From Candidatus Melainabacteria bacterium (lineage in GTDB: Bacteria > Cyanobacteriota > Vampirovibrionia > Obscuribacterales > Obscuribacteraceae): a stretch of 64,000 bases of DNA. The translations under genes were made by a program, and so were the position numbers. Numbering within the stretch: position 1 is the stretch's first letter; each line of letters opens with the position of its first letter. Location: contig JAFKGK010000005.1 in NCBI GenBank assembly GCA_017307165.1, forward strand, positions 1 to 64,000, read 5' to 3'. This document shows positions 16,432-26,562 of this stretch, in pieces. A model generated the notes under the pieces. The model was given only the letters and a program-made list of their open reading frames with translations, ran no database searches and was not told where the DNA came from.

Positions 16432-16992
16432 CTATTGCTTGAGCGTGGGCATCAAGACTGTGTCTACGATATGGATGGTGCCGTTGACACAGGGGACGTC
16501 AGAGATTGTTACCAGGGCCTTGTTGATATAGACCTTGTCGCCATCGACACGGATGTTGAGCTCTTCGCCTTCCATGGTTTTTAGCTTGCTCATCTTTTTG
16601 ATTGCATCAGCGCTGAGCTTGCCTTCGACGATCGAAAAAGTCATGACTTCTTTCAATTTCTTTTTATTGGATACCAGTCTTTGCTGATCGTCGTCTGGTA
16701 TCTTGCCCCATGCCTTGTCGGTTGCAGCAAAATAGGTAAAAGGTCCCTTGTTTTTGAGTGTATTGTCTAGACCAAACGCTTGCGGCAGGTATTCCTGCAG
16801 TTTGGTAAAGCGCTCGACATCGTTGTCTTTTAGTGTATTGACGATGTCTTTGGCTGGTCTCTCAAAGCCCTCTTTGCATTTGTATTGGACAGTCTGATCG
16901 GCCAGGGCCGGTACTTGAGCGCAAAAGGCTGACACTAATGTCGCAGCAGCGAGCGCAGTGCCGGAGATCTTTTTGAGGTTCGCACTATTCAT
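16432..16992 (-). CDS. secreted fasciclin (FAS1) domain protein
   Basis: 186 residues. Signal peptide with core GTALAAATLVSAFCA and cleavage after ALA (about residue 31). The rest is one FAS1 domain: YLPQAFGLDNTL, the H1-like FTYFAATDKAWGKIPDD, VMTFSIVEGKLSADAIK, then the conserved end VNGTIHIVDTVLMP. FAS1 proteins are extracellular adhesion or matrix proteins. The domain has an extra N-terminal Cys (YKCKEG) that could pair with the Cys of SDVPCVNG. The usual YH motif is replaced by TFSIVEG. Confidence 0.87.
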   Translation of the reverse strand: MNSANLKKISGTALAAATLVSAFCAQVPALADQTVQYKCKEGFERPAKDIVNTLKDNDVERFTKLQEYLPQAFGLDNTLKNKGPFTYFAATDKAWGKIPDDDQQRLVSNKKKLKEVMTFSIVEGKLSADAIKKMSKLKTMEGEELNIRVDGDKVYINKALVTISDVPCVNGTIHIVDTVLMPTLKQ

Positions 16993-17159
16993 ATATTTTC
17001 TCCACTTCGCAATATTGCGGTGCTAATCGCGGGGCAAGACGGCATTTTTGCATAAAAGATGCAACAAATTTGCTTATATTGCAAATTTTCAACATTGGGA
17101 ACAAAGCCGCATGGGGGCCGTCTTTCGCCGAGTTGCTACAAAAATAGGCTCAGTCGATC

Positions 17160-17795
17160 ATGTTATCCGCAAACATCAAAGCCGCCTTGTGCCTGGCTAT
17201 TTTAACCCTTAGCTCATCCGTATCGTTGGTCACAGCCCCGGTCGCGTTCGCTCAGACTACGATGCTCACTGGTTCTGCTTACCACAATGACAACAGTCGT
17301 CCACTCGTTGAGCAGACGGCTGTAATGGATAGGCAGGTCGTCACTAGGTCTGCGCCCCCTGTATACAGGGCTGCCGCTGCTCAGCAACATATCGCGGCTG
17401 TGGCTCCAAAGACCGTATATGTAGATCGGCCGGTCTACCGCAATGTCTATGTCAAAGACAATCGCACATTTTTTCAAAGACATCCCAAGGTCAAAGCCGC
17501 TACTATCGGAGCGGGAGTCGGCACCGCAGCTGGTGCAGTGACTGGTCTGGTCTCTGGTCGTGGCGTCGTGCGTGGTGGCGTGATTGGTGCCGGTACAGGC
17601 GCTGGTGTAGGTCTGGTCCGGTCCAGCAATACCCTCAAGCGCCACCCTATTATGCGTGATGTCTCTACCGGTACTCTGGTCGGACTGGGTCTCGGTGCTG
17701 CGTCATCTCGCCGGAGCAAGCGTGCCTGGCAGGGGGCTGGAGTGGGCGCCGCTGCCGGTCTTGGCTGGGGCTTGCTCAAGCACGGTCTGCGTTAG
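17160..17795 (+). CDS. secreted glycine-zipper protein
   Basis: 211 residues. Signal peptide to about residue 31 (cleavage after AFA), a low-complexity region with Tyr-Val-Asp repeats (YVDRPVYRNVYVKDN), then three Gly/Ala-rich glycine-zipper segments (TIGAGVGTAAGAVTGLVSG, GVIGAGTGAGVG, TGTLVGLGLGAAS, GAGVGAAAGLGWGL) that can form tightly packed membrane helices. Comparable proteins (YMGG-like, 17 kDa antigen type) sit in or near the outer membrane. No lipobox. It precedes the TPR gene by 33 bases and may be co-transcribed with it. Confidence 0.75.
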   Translation: MLSANIKAALCLAILTLSSSVSLVTAPVAFAQTTMLTGSAYHNDNSRPLVEQTAVMDRQVVTRSAPPVYRAAAAQQHIAAVAPKTVYVDRPVYRNVYVKDNRTFFQRHPKVKAATIGAGVGTAAGAVTGLVSGRGVVRGGVIGAGTGAGVGLVRSSNTLKRHPIMRDVSTGTLVGLGLGAASSRRSKRAWQGAGVGAAAGLGWGLLKHGLR

Positions 17796-17828
17796 TTTTT
17801 TACATTCTGATTTTTGAGGAGTTTTATC

Positions 17829-19004
17829 ATGGCCAGCAACGAGTCCCAAGGCAAGAGATCGTTTTTTATGCAGCCGAGATTTGTCATGCCGGTACTGGCG
17901 GTATCTTTGCTGGTCGGCGGCGCATTTTTATATATGAATAATGACGCGGACTTTTTATTGAAAGATGGCGTCAACGCTGCCAAAAGCAATGATCTCGCCA
18001 AGGCTCAAGCTGATCTCAGTCGCGTCATCGAAAAAGAATCCGATCGAGTACAGGACCTCGAAGCCAAGCTCGATAAAGATGTCAAAGCTGGTAATGACGA
18101 CAAACCTGCAATCATCAATGATGCTCATTACGATAGATTGGCCAGAGCGTATTATGAGCGTGGCGATGTGCTGCGTCGTCTAGGTCGTCAGGACGAAGCC
18201 CAGGCCGATTTTCAGCGGGCAATGGACATGCATCAAAAAGAGATGCGTCCTTATCTCCTCAAGATGAGTGCTAATCTCAACGGTCTTGGTCAGAGCCTGA
18301 TGGCTCAAGGCAAGTTTGGCCCTGCCGAGGACGCCCTCGAAAAAGGCCTCAATATAAGAGAAGACAATCTCGCTCCAGGCTCATTGCAAATTGCCGAGAG
18401 CGAAAACAGCCTGGGGCAATTGTATTTTGAGAGCGGCCACTATGGCGAAGCCGAAGCCATCCTCAAAGAAGCTCAGGGGCACTACGAAAAATCAGCTGGT
18501 GTAGAGTCTATCGAGGCCGCCAATGTCCGCAACAACCTGGCCAGCTTGTATTTTATGCAAGGCAAGTACAGCCAGGCCGAACCTCTATTTAAATGGTCGC
18601 TTGCCGTTTTTGAAAAGAATAAAGGGGCTGACTCTATCGATACTGCCAATGTGGTCAACAATATCGCCGAAGTCTACCGTGCTCAAAAGCGTTATACAGA
18701 GGCCGGAGAACTCTATGCTCGTGCCCTCCGTATAGACGAAAAGGCCTTTGGCGCTCAAAGCCCCAACCTGGCTGGCATACTCAACAACATGGCTCTATTG
18801 GCTAATGCTCAGGGCAATAAAGAGTTGGCCGAGACTTATTTTAGGCGCATAGCAGGCATCTACGAACGAGGCGAAGGCCGCGAAAACGCCAGTCTAGCCA
18901 GTGGTATGCGCAACTATGTGGACTTTTTGCAAGCCCAGGGCCGTCAGAATGAAGCGCAGTCAGTCGCCCGCAAGGCCAATATCAACCTCGCTAGCGCATA
19001 CTGA
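17829..19004 (+). CDS. membrane-anchored TPR protein (kinesin light-chain-type repeats)
   Basis: 391 residues from ATG 17829, chosen for the GAGGAG nine bases upstream. An N-terminal membrane anchor (about 21-36, FVMPVLAVSLLVGGAFLYM) is followed by a heptad-like segment and at least six TPR units of the TPR_10/TPR_12 kind, with the repeated N-N-L-A-x-L/Y pattern (NVRNNLASLYF, NVVNNIAEVY, GILNNMALLA). It is probably an exported or periplasm-facing scaffold for protein interactions. Partners are unknown. Confidence 0.83.
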   Translation: MASNESQGKRSFFMQPRFVMPVLAVSLLVGGAFLYMNNDADFLLKDGVNAAKSNDLAKAQADLSRVIEKESDRVQDLEAKLDKDVKAGNDDKPAIINDAHYDRLARAYYERGDVLRRLGRQDEAQADFQRAMDMHQKEMRPYLLKMSANLNGLGQSLMAQGKFGPAEDALEKGLNIREDNLAPGSLQIAESENSLGQLYFESGHYGEAEAILKEAQGHYEKSAGVESIEAANVRNNLASLYFMQGKYSQAEPLFKWSLAVFEKNKGADSIDTANVVNNIAEVYRAQKRYTEAGELYARALRIDEKAFGAQSPNLAGILNNMALLANAQGNKELAETYFRRIAGIYERGEGRENASLASGMRNYVDFLQAQGRQNEAQSVARKANINLASAY

Positions 19005-19029
19005 GGATATTTGAGACAATTGCACGACA

Positions 19030-19614
19030 ATGTCCGATTTGTCGCGCAATAAGCCGCTTTTGATACTTGATCTGGATGAGACCCTGATACGGGGCACGAC
19101 CCTGCAATTGCCACAGGAGCATTTTGTCGTGCTGCATCCTTATTTTGTCTACAAGCGGCCCCATGTCTCTGATTTTCTCGCTTCAGTCTCCGAGCATTTC
19201 TCCCTTGCGATCTGGTCCTCCGCCAATATGCCGTATATCGCGGCTATCGCCAGACCGCTCTGGCAAGGGCTGCCCGAGCCGCTTTTTGTCTGGGATCGGG
19301 GCTATTGCATGCACCGCTATAATCCTTACACAAATGAGATCGTTTATATCAAGGACCTGCGAAAGGTCGCAAGTAGAGGGCGTGAGCTCAATCGCACCCT
19401 GATCGTGGACGATGATCTGGGCAAGGTCACCTTGCATTATGGCAATGCTGTCCTCGTCAAGCCTTTTTGCGGGGAGCCGGATGACGCCGAGCTCCCTCTG
19501 CTGGCTGATTATCTGAGGGCTCTGGCGCAAAACCACGAGGACCTGCAGCGGGTTGACAAGGCCGGTTGGAGAAATGCCGGCGGTCAAATTGCTAAAATGC
19601 AGGTGGAGATCTAA
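19030..19614 (+). CDS. FCP1/SCP-like HAD phosphatase (NLI-interacting-factor type)
   Basis: 194 residues with a HAD phosphatase plan. Motif I is LDLDETLIRG (catalytic Asp14 and Asp16), then YKRPHVSDFL, motif II LAIWSSANMPY, and the acidic motif LIVDDDLGKV. The YxxxRPxxxxFL and WSS features are typical of the CTD small phosphatase group, which in eukaryotes dephosphorylates RNA polymerase II. Bacterial members exist but their targets are unknown. The next gene starts three bases after its stop, so the two are translated together. Confidence 0.85.
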   Translation: MSDLSRNKPLLILDLDETLIRGTTLQLPQEHFVVLHPYFVYKRPHVSDFLASVSEHFSLAIWSSANMPYIAAIARPLWQGLPEPLFVWDRGYCMHRYNPYTNEIVYIKDLRKVASRGRELNRTLIVDDDLGKVTLHYGNAVLVKPFCGEPDDAELPLLADYLRALAQNHEDLQRVDKAGWRNAGGQIAKMQVEI

Positions 19615-19617
19615 TAC

Positions 19618-20934
19618 ATGAGTCTTGGTTTGTATCTTAAAGGGCAGTTTTTGCCATCAGAAGATTCTGATGGTGAGCCACAGATATTTGACCGCGCCAA
19701 GCTCGAGGATCTGGAGCGCTGGATCTCTAACGTCGCCAATGACGAGCTCGAATGGACTCAGTGGAGCGAAGACGAAGAAGGTGCGCCCTTTTTGATGGTG
19801 GCCCTGCATCCTGGGGCCGAACCCATCATGCTGTCGACCATTGAGAATGGCAATCTGCTTGTTTCTGCTGCGACAAGTAGCGCTGGTCCTGGCTATCACA
19901 TCTTTGTCTGCGATCTCTTGCGCAAACTCGGACAGGTCATGCATATCGAGTGGATCTCGGATATAGACGGTGATTATTTTGATGAGACCGGATATTTTGA
20001 GACCGGCGATCGAGACAAGCTCTACAGTGAGTTTGACAATTGGATCCGCTCTCTTGCCCGCACAGTGCAGGATCTGGCGCGCGAAGGCGCCAAATTTCAT
20101 ATGGCCATGCCCATCGATAGCTATCAGTTTGATGTTACTCTGCCGATTTTGACGCAGATGGGGCCGCGCTCCTTTGACTGGATCAAGGCCGTGGAGCAAG
20201 ACCCCGCGAAGGCGCGCGGTATTTTTCCCTGGTGGGAAGGCGGGCATGGTGCCGAGTACTATCTGGGGCGCGCCCTTTGCCACATGTGGTATACGGTGCG
20301 CTGGCGTCCCCCGCTCGTAGAGCTCGAAGCAGAGCTTTTGACTTTGTGCTTGCAATATCTCGAGACGGCTTTTTCGCTCGATCCCGATCTCGACTATCCA
20401 TGGCGGGAATGGGCTGAGATAGTCGATTATCTAGAGTGCGAGTGCGAATATATCGAGGATGTAAAACGCAAGATCGAGCTGATGGATACAGATGAAATGC
20501 TGGTTGGTTATCGGAGACGCTCTCTGCGCAAGGATCTCGGTGGAGGATGGTCCATCGCTCTGCCAGGAGATTTTGTCGAAGAACTCGAAGAAGGCCAGAC
20601 TTTTCTTGCTTATGATGAGACAAAAAATCTGCGTGTGACCTGCATGACTGCCTCTGACACCACCGGGCAGCCGCTGGATGCAGTGGAGATCCTGACCAAG
20701 ATAAAGGTGATGGACGATCCGCTCAAGCACGAGCGAGGCAAGATCATTGCCAGAGCGTTTTTTGAGAAAGCTCAGGAGGATGATGCGACATTTTGGATGC
20801 TCAGGGGGGTCTGTGCCTGCCTGGGGAGTTTTGCTCAGATCACCATATGCTACGAAGACGAGCGTGACCGCGATTGGGCGCTCGATGTATGGCACAGTCT
20901 AGATCACAAGCAAAATTACCAGCAGGATCAGTGA
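19618..20934 (+). CDS. uncharacterised acidic protein coupled to the FCP1-like phosphatase
   Basis: 438 residues, soluble, strongly acidic and Trp-rich (repeated D/E clusters such as WSEDEEG and DYLECECEYIED). No family recognised. A C-terminal part beginning at about residue 305 (GGGWSIALPGDFVEEL) looks like a separate alpha/beta domain. It starts ATG three bases after the phosphatase stop, which makes it a candidate partner or substrate. It ends seven bases inside the convergent 20928 gene. Confidence 0.72.
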   Translation: MSLGLYLKGQFLPSEDSDGEPQIFDRAKLEDLERWISNVANDELEWTQWSEDEEGAPFLMVALHPGAEPIMLSTIENGNLLVSAATSSAGPGYHIFVCDLLRKLGQVMHIEWISDIDGDYFDETGYFETGDRDKLYSEFDNWIRSLARTVQDLAREGAKFHMAMPIDSYQFDVTLPILTQMGPRSFDWIKAVEQDPAKARGIFPWWEGGHGAEYYLGRALCHMWYTVRWRPPLVELEAELLTLCLQYLETAFSLDPDLDYPWREWAEIVDYLECECEYIEDVKRKIELMDTDEMLVGYRRRSLRKDLGGGWSIALPGDFVEELEEGQTFLAYDETKNLRVTCMTASDTTGQPLDAVEILTKIKVMDDPLKHERGKIIARAFFEKAQEDDATFWMLRGVCACLGSFAQITICYEDERDRDWALDVWHSLDHKQNYQQDQ

Positions 20935-21671
20935 TCAAATATCAGGCGTCCTGACAGGACAAAGTCTCCAGCAATGATGCAGCCGGCAGCCATGGGTGTG
21001 GTCAGCATGGTGGTATCGGCGGCGATATCAAACTCTCCGCCCAGGACCTTGAGTCTTGCCCATTGAAAATAATAGTGAGTGAGAGGGTTTTCTAGCACCT
21101 GGCATTCCTGCACTACACCAGAGATAAATGCCTCGGGGCTGTTGCCCGCATTTTGCGAGGGCCGTAAAGACTCCTGGGGAAAGGACCGATCGGGATCATG
21201 ATCAAACTCATGCCTGCTGCCATAGACCTTGATTTTTTGAGCAAAGGCGGTGAGTTGCACCTCGACCTGGCAGGGCACTTGCAAAAACGAATACCAGGCA
21301 TAATCGGGTGCTTCGAATAGGATCGGATAATCGCCTGGATGTTGGTGGGCTGGATTGTGCGGATCGTGGTGCTCGTGTGGATTGATCCATCCTAAAAACC
21401 GCCCGTCCAGAGGGCTGTCATTGTATTTGACTCTCTGCATGATCATGATCTTATTGCGTGACTTGCCTTGAAAATGCGCGTTGATCGCCCGGCAGTTGTT
21501 GTCCTGGTCGAGGCGTCCCCAGAGCTGAGAGCCATTGCCGGTCGTGAGCTCCATGTAGTTGCCCTCAGCGGTGCCTACTCGGCGTCCTTGCTCCATCAGG
21601 GCCCTGGCGAGATTGATTGTGTCTTCTTGGCCAAAGAGCTTAAAACCGATATCGTCGAGTGGAGTGGTCAT
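20928..21671 (-). CDS. uncharacterised protein with a histidine cluster
   Basis: 247 residues, no signal peptide or membrane helix, no family recognised. A His-rich loop (INPHEHHDPHNPAHQHPGD, residues 96-114, with six His) could bind a metal. The C-terminal part has Gly-rich strands (MAAGCIIAGDFVLSGRLIFD). Its 3' end overlaps the end of the convergent acidic-protein gene by seven bases, and it is divergent from corA. Confidence 0.65.
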   Translation of the reverse strand: MTTPLDDIGFKLFGQEDTINLARALMEQGRRVGTAEGNYMELTTGNGSQLWGRLDQDNNCRAINAHFQGKSRNKIMIMQRVKYNDSPLDGRFLGWINPHEHHDPHNPAHQHPGDYPILFEAPDYAWYSFLQVPCQVEVQLTAFAQKIKVYGSRHEFDHDPDRSFPQESLRPSQNAGNSPEAFISGVVQECQVLENPLTHYYFQWARLKVLGGEFDIAADTTMLTTPMAAGCIIAGDFVLSGRLIFDH

Positions 21672-21736
21672 GACAAGTCCTGCTAAGAGTGCCCAATTTT
21701 ACCAATTTTGAGAGAAAGTGCGAAAATCATAGGCCT

Positions 21737-22853
21737 ATGAAAGATGCAGAACCCAAAAAACAGGCACAATATCAAGCACCGCAGGATGTCCACCTCACCG
21801 AGACCCTGCGCAACATCATACTCGAGACCCAGGGTGCAAGCCCGATCATGCAAAAGGGTTCGGGTGCCAATAATACAAGCAAAAATCCCAATGCCAAACC
21901 GAGCAAGGTCGTGGTCTATGGCATCAGCAACCATAGCTTTGCTTCTTTTGGCGATAATAATGCACGCGAAGGCGGCTTGTTGGCCACAATAGCCGAGTGC
22001 CAGAGGGATTTTCCTCTGGTCTGGGTCGATGTGGAGGGCCTAGGCTCCGTCGATATCATCGATCAATTGGCCAATCATTTTGATATCCATACTCTGATAC
22101 TCGAAGACATCTATCATCTGCACAGACAAAGAGCCAAGTTTGAGCAGTATGGCGACAAGTGGTTTTTTGTCACTTATATGATCGAGGCAAAAAAGCACTT
22201 GCGCTGGGAGCAGCTCAGCATATTTGGTGGCAAAGGGTTTCTTTTGACCTTTCAAGAAGGCCCCCTTGATGCCACTGCCGACATAGTGGCAAGACTGGAG
22301 CATGGTCAAGGACGTATGAGGACAGAGTCATCTGGCTATCTGGCGTATGCCATCGTAGATAGTGTCATCGATGGTTACTATCCTGTGCTCGAGTATTTTG
22401 GCGACAGACTCGAAAACCTCGAAGAAGAAATCATGGAGCGGCCTTCTCGCAAGGTGGTGCCGCGCATCCATAGGATCAAGCGTGAGTTGCTTATTTTTAG
22501 ACGCGTCCTCTTTCCTATGCGCGAAGCTATCAACTCTATCTTTAGATTGACTCCCGATAATTTTGACCAAAATACTCTCATACACCTACGCGACTGCCAG
22601 GATCACGTGGTACAGATCACTGATTTTCTTGAGACCTATCGAGAGTTGAGCTCCGATCTGATGGACGTGTATCTATCCAGCATTTCTTATCGTCTCAACG
22701 AGACTATGAAAGTCCTCACTATCATCACCACCATTTGCGCTCCACCCACCTTGATCGCTGGCGTGTATGGCATGAATTTTCGCACTGATGTCTCTGCCTT
22801 GTTTGTTTTGCGGCCGAGCATCGATAAGAACAACAACCTGGGCACCAAGCTCC

Positions 22854-22870
<17 letters not shown>
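21737..22870 (+). CDS. corA: CorA-type Mg2+/Co2+ transporter lacking TM2 (probably broken)
   Basis: 377 residues from ATG 21737; an upstream in-frame start at 21689 adds 16 residues. The cytoplasmic domain, long stalk helix and TM1 are normal, with TM1 running TIITTICAPPTLIAGVYGMNF and ending in the signature G-M-N-F. In working CorA this is followed by a MPEL-like loop, a second membrane helix and a basic tail. Here only about 30 polar residues follow (RTDVSALFVLRPSIDKNNNL and a short end) before TGA. The sequence after GMNF encodes no hydrophobic helix in the other frames, so a deletion is more likely than a simple frameshift. A pore cannot form as in normal CorA pentamers. Confidence 0.8.
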
Positions 22871-25065
<2,195 letters not shown>

Positions 25066-25163
25066 TTAATCTTGGTTAAATATACGCTCTCTAAACATAG
25101 GGGTGGTGAGGAAGGGACCTTCGCAAGTCGCTTCCTCGATAGATCTTTGTATGGCATCGCTGG

Positions 25164-25448
25164 CTACTCCCCTATCTTGGGTACCTTGAAAAAGGCACCC
25201 TCCGTAACTGGGGCATTGGCCATCAGGGCCTGTCGATCGAGATCTCTGACGATCTCGTCATCGCGCATGACATTGACCACAGGTATGGGATGGCTCATGG
25301 GCTCGACGCCCTCTGTATCCACCTCATTGAGTTGCTCCATGTAACCAAGGACACGACCGAGCTGCTCTGTAAACTGAGCGGCCTCGTCGTCGGTCAGGCT
25401 CAACCTGGCCAGCTTTGCTACATGTAGGACGTCTTTTTGAGTGATCAT
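25164..25448 (-). CDS. gatC: Asp-tRNA(Asn)/Glu-tRNA(Gln) amidotransferase subunit C
   Basis: 94 residues, the normal size. Conserved features are VLHVAKLARLSLTDDEAAQF, LGYMEQLNEVDTEGVEP, MSHPIP, then MRDDEI and the terminal FFKVPKI. GatC is the small subunit that holds GatA and GatB together to amidate mischarged Glu-tRNA(Gln) or Asp-tRNA(Asn). gatA and gatB are not in this window, so the operon is split. The ATG is preceded by TCCTGGAGG-type sequence read on the minus strand as CCTCCAGGA's complement, giving a usable Shine-Dalgarno. Confidence 0.95.
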   Translation of the reverse strand: MITQKDVLHVAKLARLSLTDDEAAQFTEQLGRVLGYMEQLNEVDTEGVEPMSHPIPVVNVMRDDEIVRDLDRQALMANAPVTEGAFFKVPKIGE

Positions 25449-25538
25449 ATATAAATATCCTGGAGGAAATCCAGAATCATGAAAGTATACTTTGCCAAAC
25501 TTCTGGTATTCTCGCAGAATTAGTGCCGGGTGTGAACT

Positions 25539-26555
25539 GTGATTCTTGAGATTATTATTCTTGTATTGACCTTAGTGTTCATAGTGCTGGCTTCCGAGCT
25601 CTTTACAAATGGCATAGAATGGCTGGGTCAAAGGCTGGAGCTCTCCGAAGGAGTGGTCGGCAGCGTCTTTGCCGCAGTAGGGACAGCCCTGCCGGAGACC
25701 TTGATCCCGGTGGTTGCCTTGCTTTGTTTTGGCAACAAGCATGGCGCCGAGGTGGGCATTGGCGCCATCGCTGGCGCGCCTTTTATGCTGAGCACGCTGA
25801 CCCTGGGGCTTTGCGGCATCGCCTTAATGGTCTACAAGGCGTCCGGACGTCGTAGTGATGGTCTCAATATCAACGATGTCGTGATCAAGCGAGATTTGAG
25901 ATTTTTCATCATTTCATATTGCCTGGCTATCGCCACATCCTATTTTTCTGACAGCGCTATGGTCCGTTACATCATGGCGGCGGTCCTGGTACTCATCTAT
26001 CCTTACTATCTTTTTCACTGCTTTAAGCACGAGGGAGAGGTCGGCGAAGAGCCCAATCCTCTCTATCTGGATCGTCTCTTTAAAGTAGGATCTAAAAAGA
26101 TGCGAGCAATCGTGCCTCAGATCCTTCTCGGTCTGGCAGGCATCACAGGCGGTGCCTATCTTTTTGTCCAATCCATCAACGGTCTTTCCGATGATTTTCA
26201 TATCCCGGCACTGGTATTGTCTCTGATCATTTCTCCTGTAGCGACTGAGCTACCCGAAAAGATCAATAGTCTCCTCTGGATAAGAGCCAATAAAGATACC
26301 CTGGCGCTGGGCAATGTCACTGGTGCGCTGGTGTTTCAGTCATGCTTTCCTGTCGCCTTTGGCGTGGCCTGTACTAGTTGGCATCTGGATGCCGGGACAA
26401 GGCTCTCGGGGTTTGTAGCGATCACCATGGCCTTGATGTATCTCTTGCTCTTGTCTGCAAAAAAACTGAAGCCGCAGCATCTGGCCTTTGGTGCCGTCGC
26501 TTATGCCTGCACCATTGGCGCCATCATCTATATGGACCTGCCGGCGGGGCATTGA
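25539..26555 (+). CDS. Ca2+/cation antiporter (CaCA superfamily, YrbG-like)
   Basis: 338 residues from a GTG start, about ten membrane helices in two inverted halves. The alpha-1 repeat is FAAVGTALPETLIPVVA with an acidic Glu, and the alpha-2 repeat is SPVATELPEKINSLLW. These are the cation-binding motifs of sodium/calcium exchangers. It should exchange Ca2+ for Na+ or H+ across the inner membrane. It converges on the M48 protease gene with eight bases between stops, and starts divergently from gatC. Confidence 0.87.
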   Translation: MILEIIILVLTLVFIVLASELFTNGIEWLGQRLELSEGVVGSVFAAVGTALPETLIPVVALLCFGNKHGAEVGIGAIAGAPFMLSTLTLGLCGIALMVYKASGRRSDGLNINDVVIKRDLRFFIISYCLAIATSYFSDSAMVRYIMAAVLVLIYPYYLFHCFKHEGEVGEEPNPLYLDRLFKVGSKKMRAIVPQILLGLAGITGGAYLFVQSINGLSDDFHIPALVLSLIISPVATELPEKINSLLWIRANKDTLALGNVTGALVFQSCFPVAFGVACTSWHLDAGTRLSGFVAITMALMYLLLLSAKKLKPQHLAFGAVAYACTIGAIIYMDLPAGH

Positions 26556-26562
26556 GGCGCTT

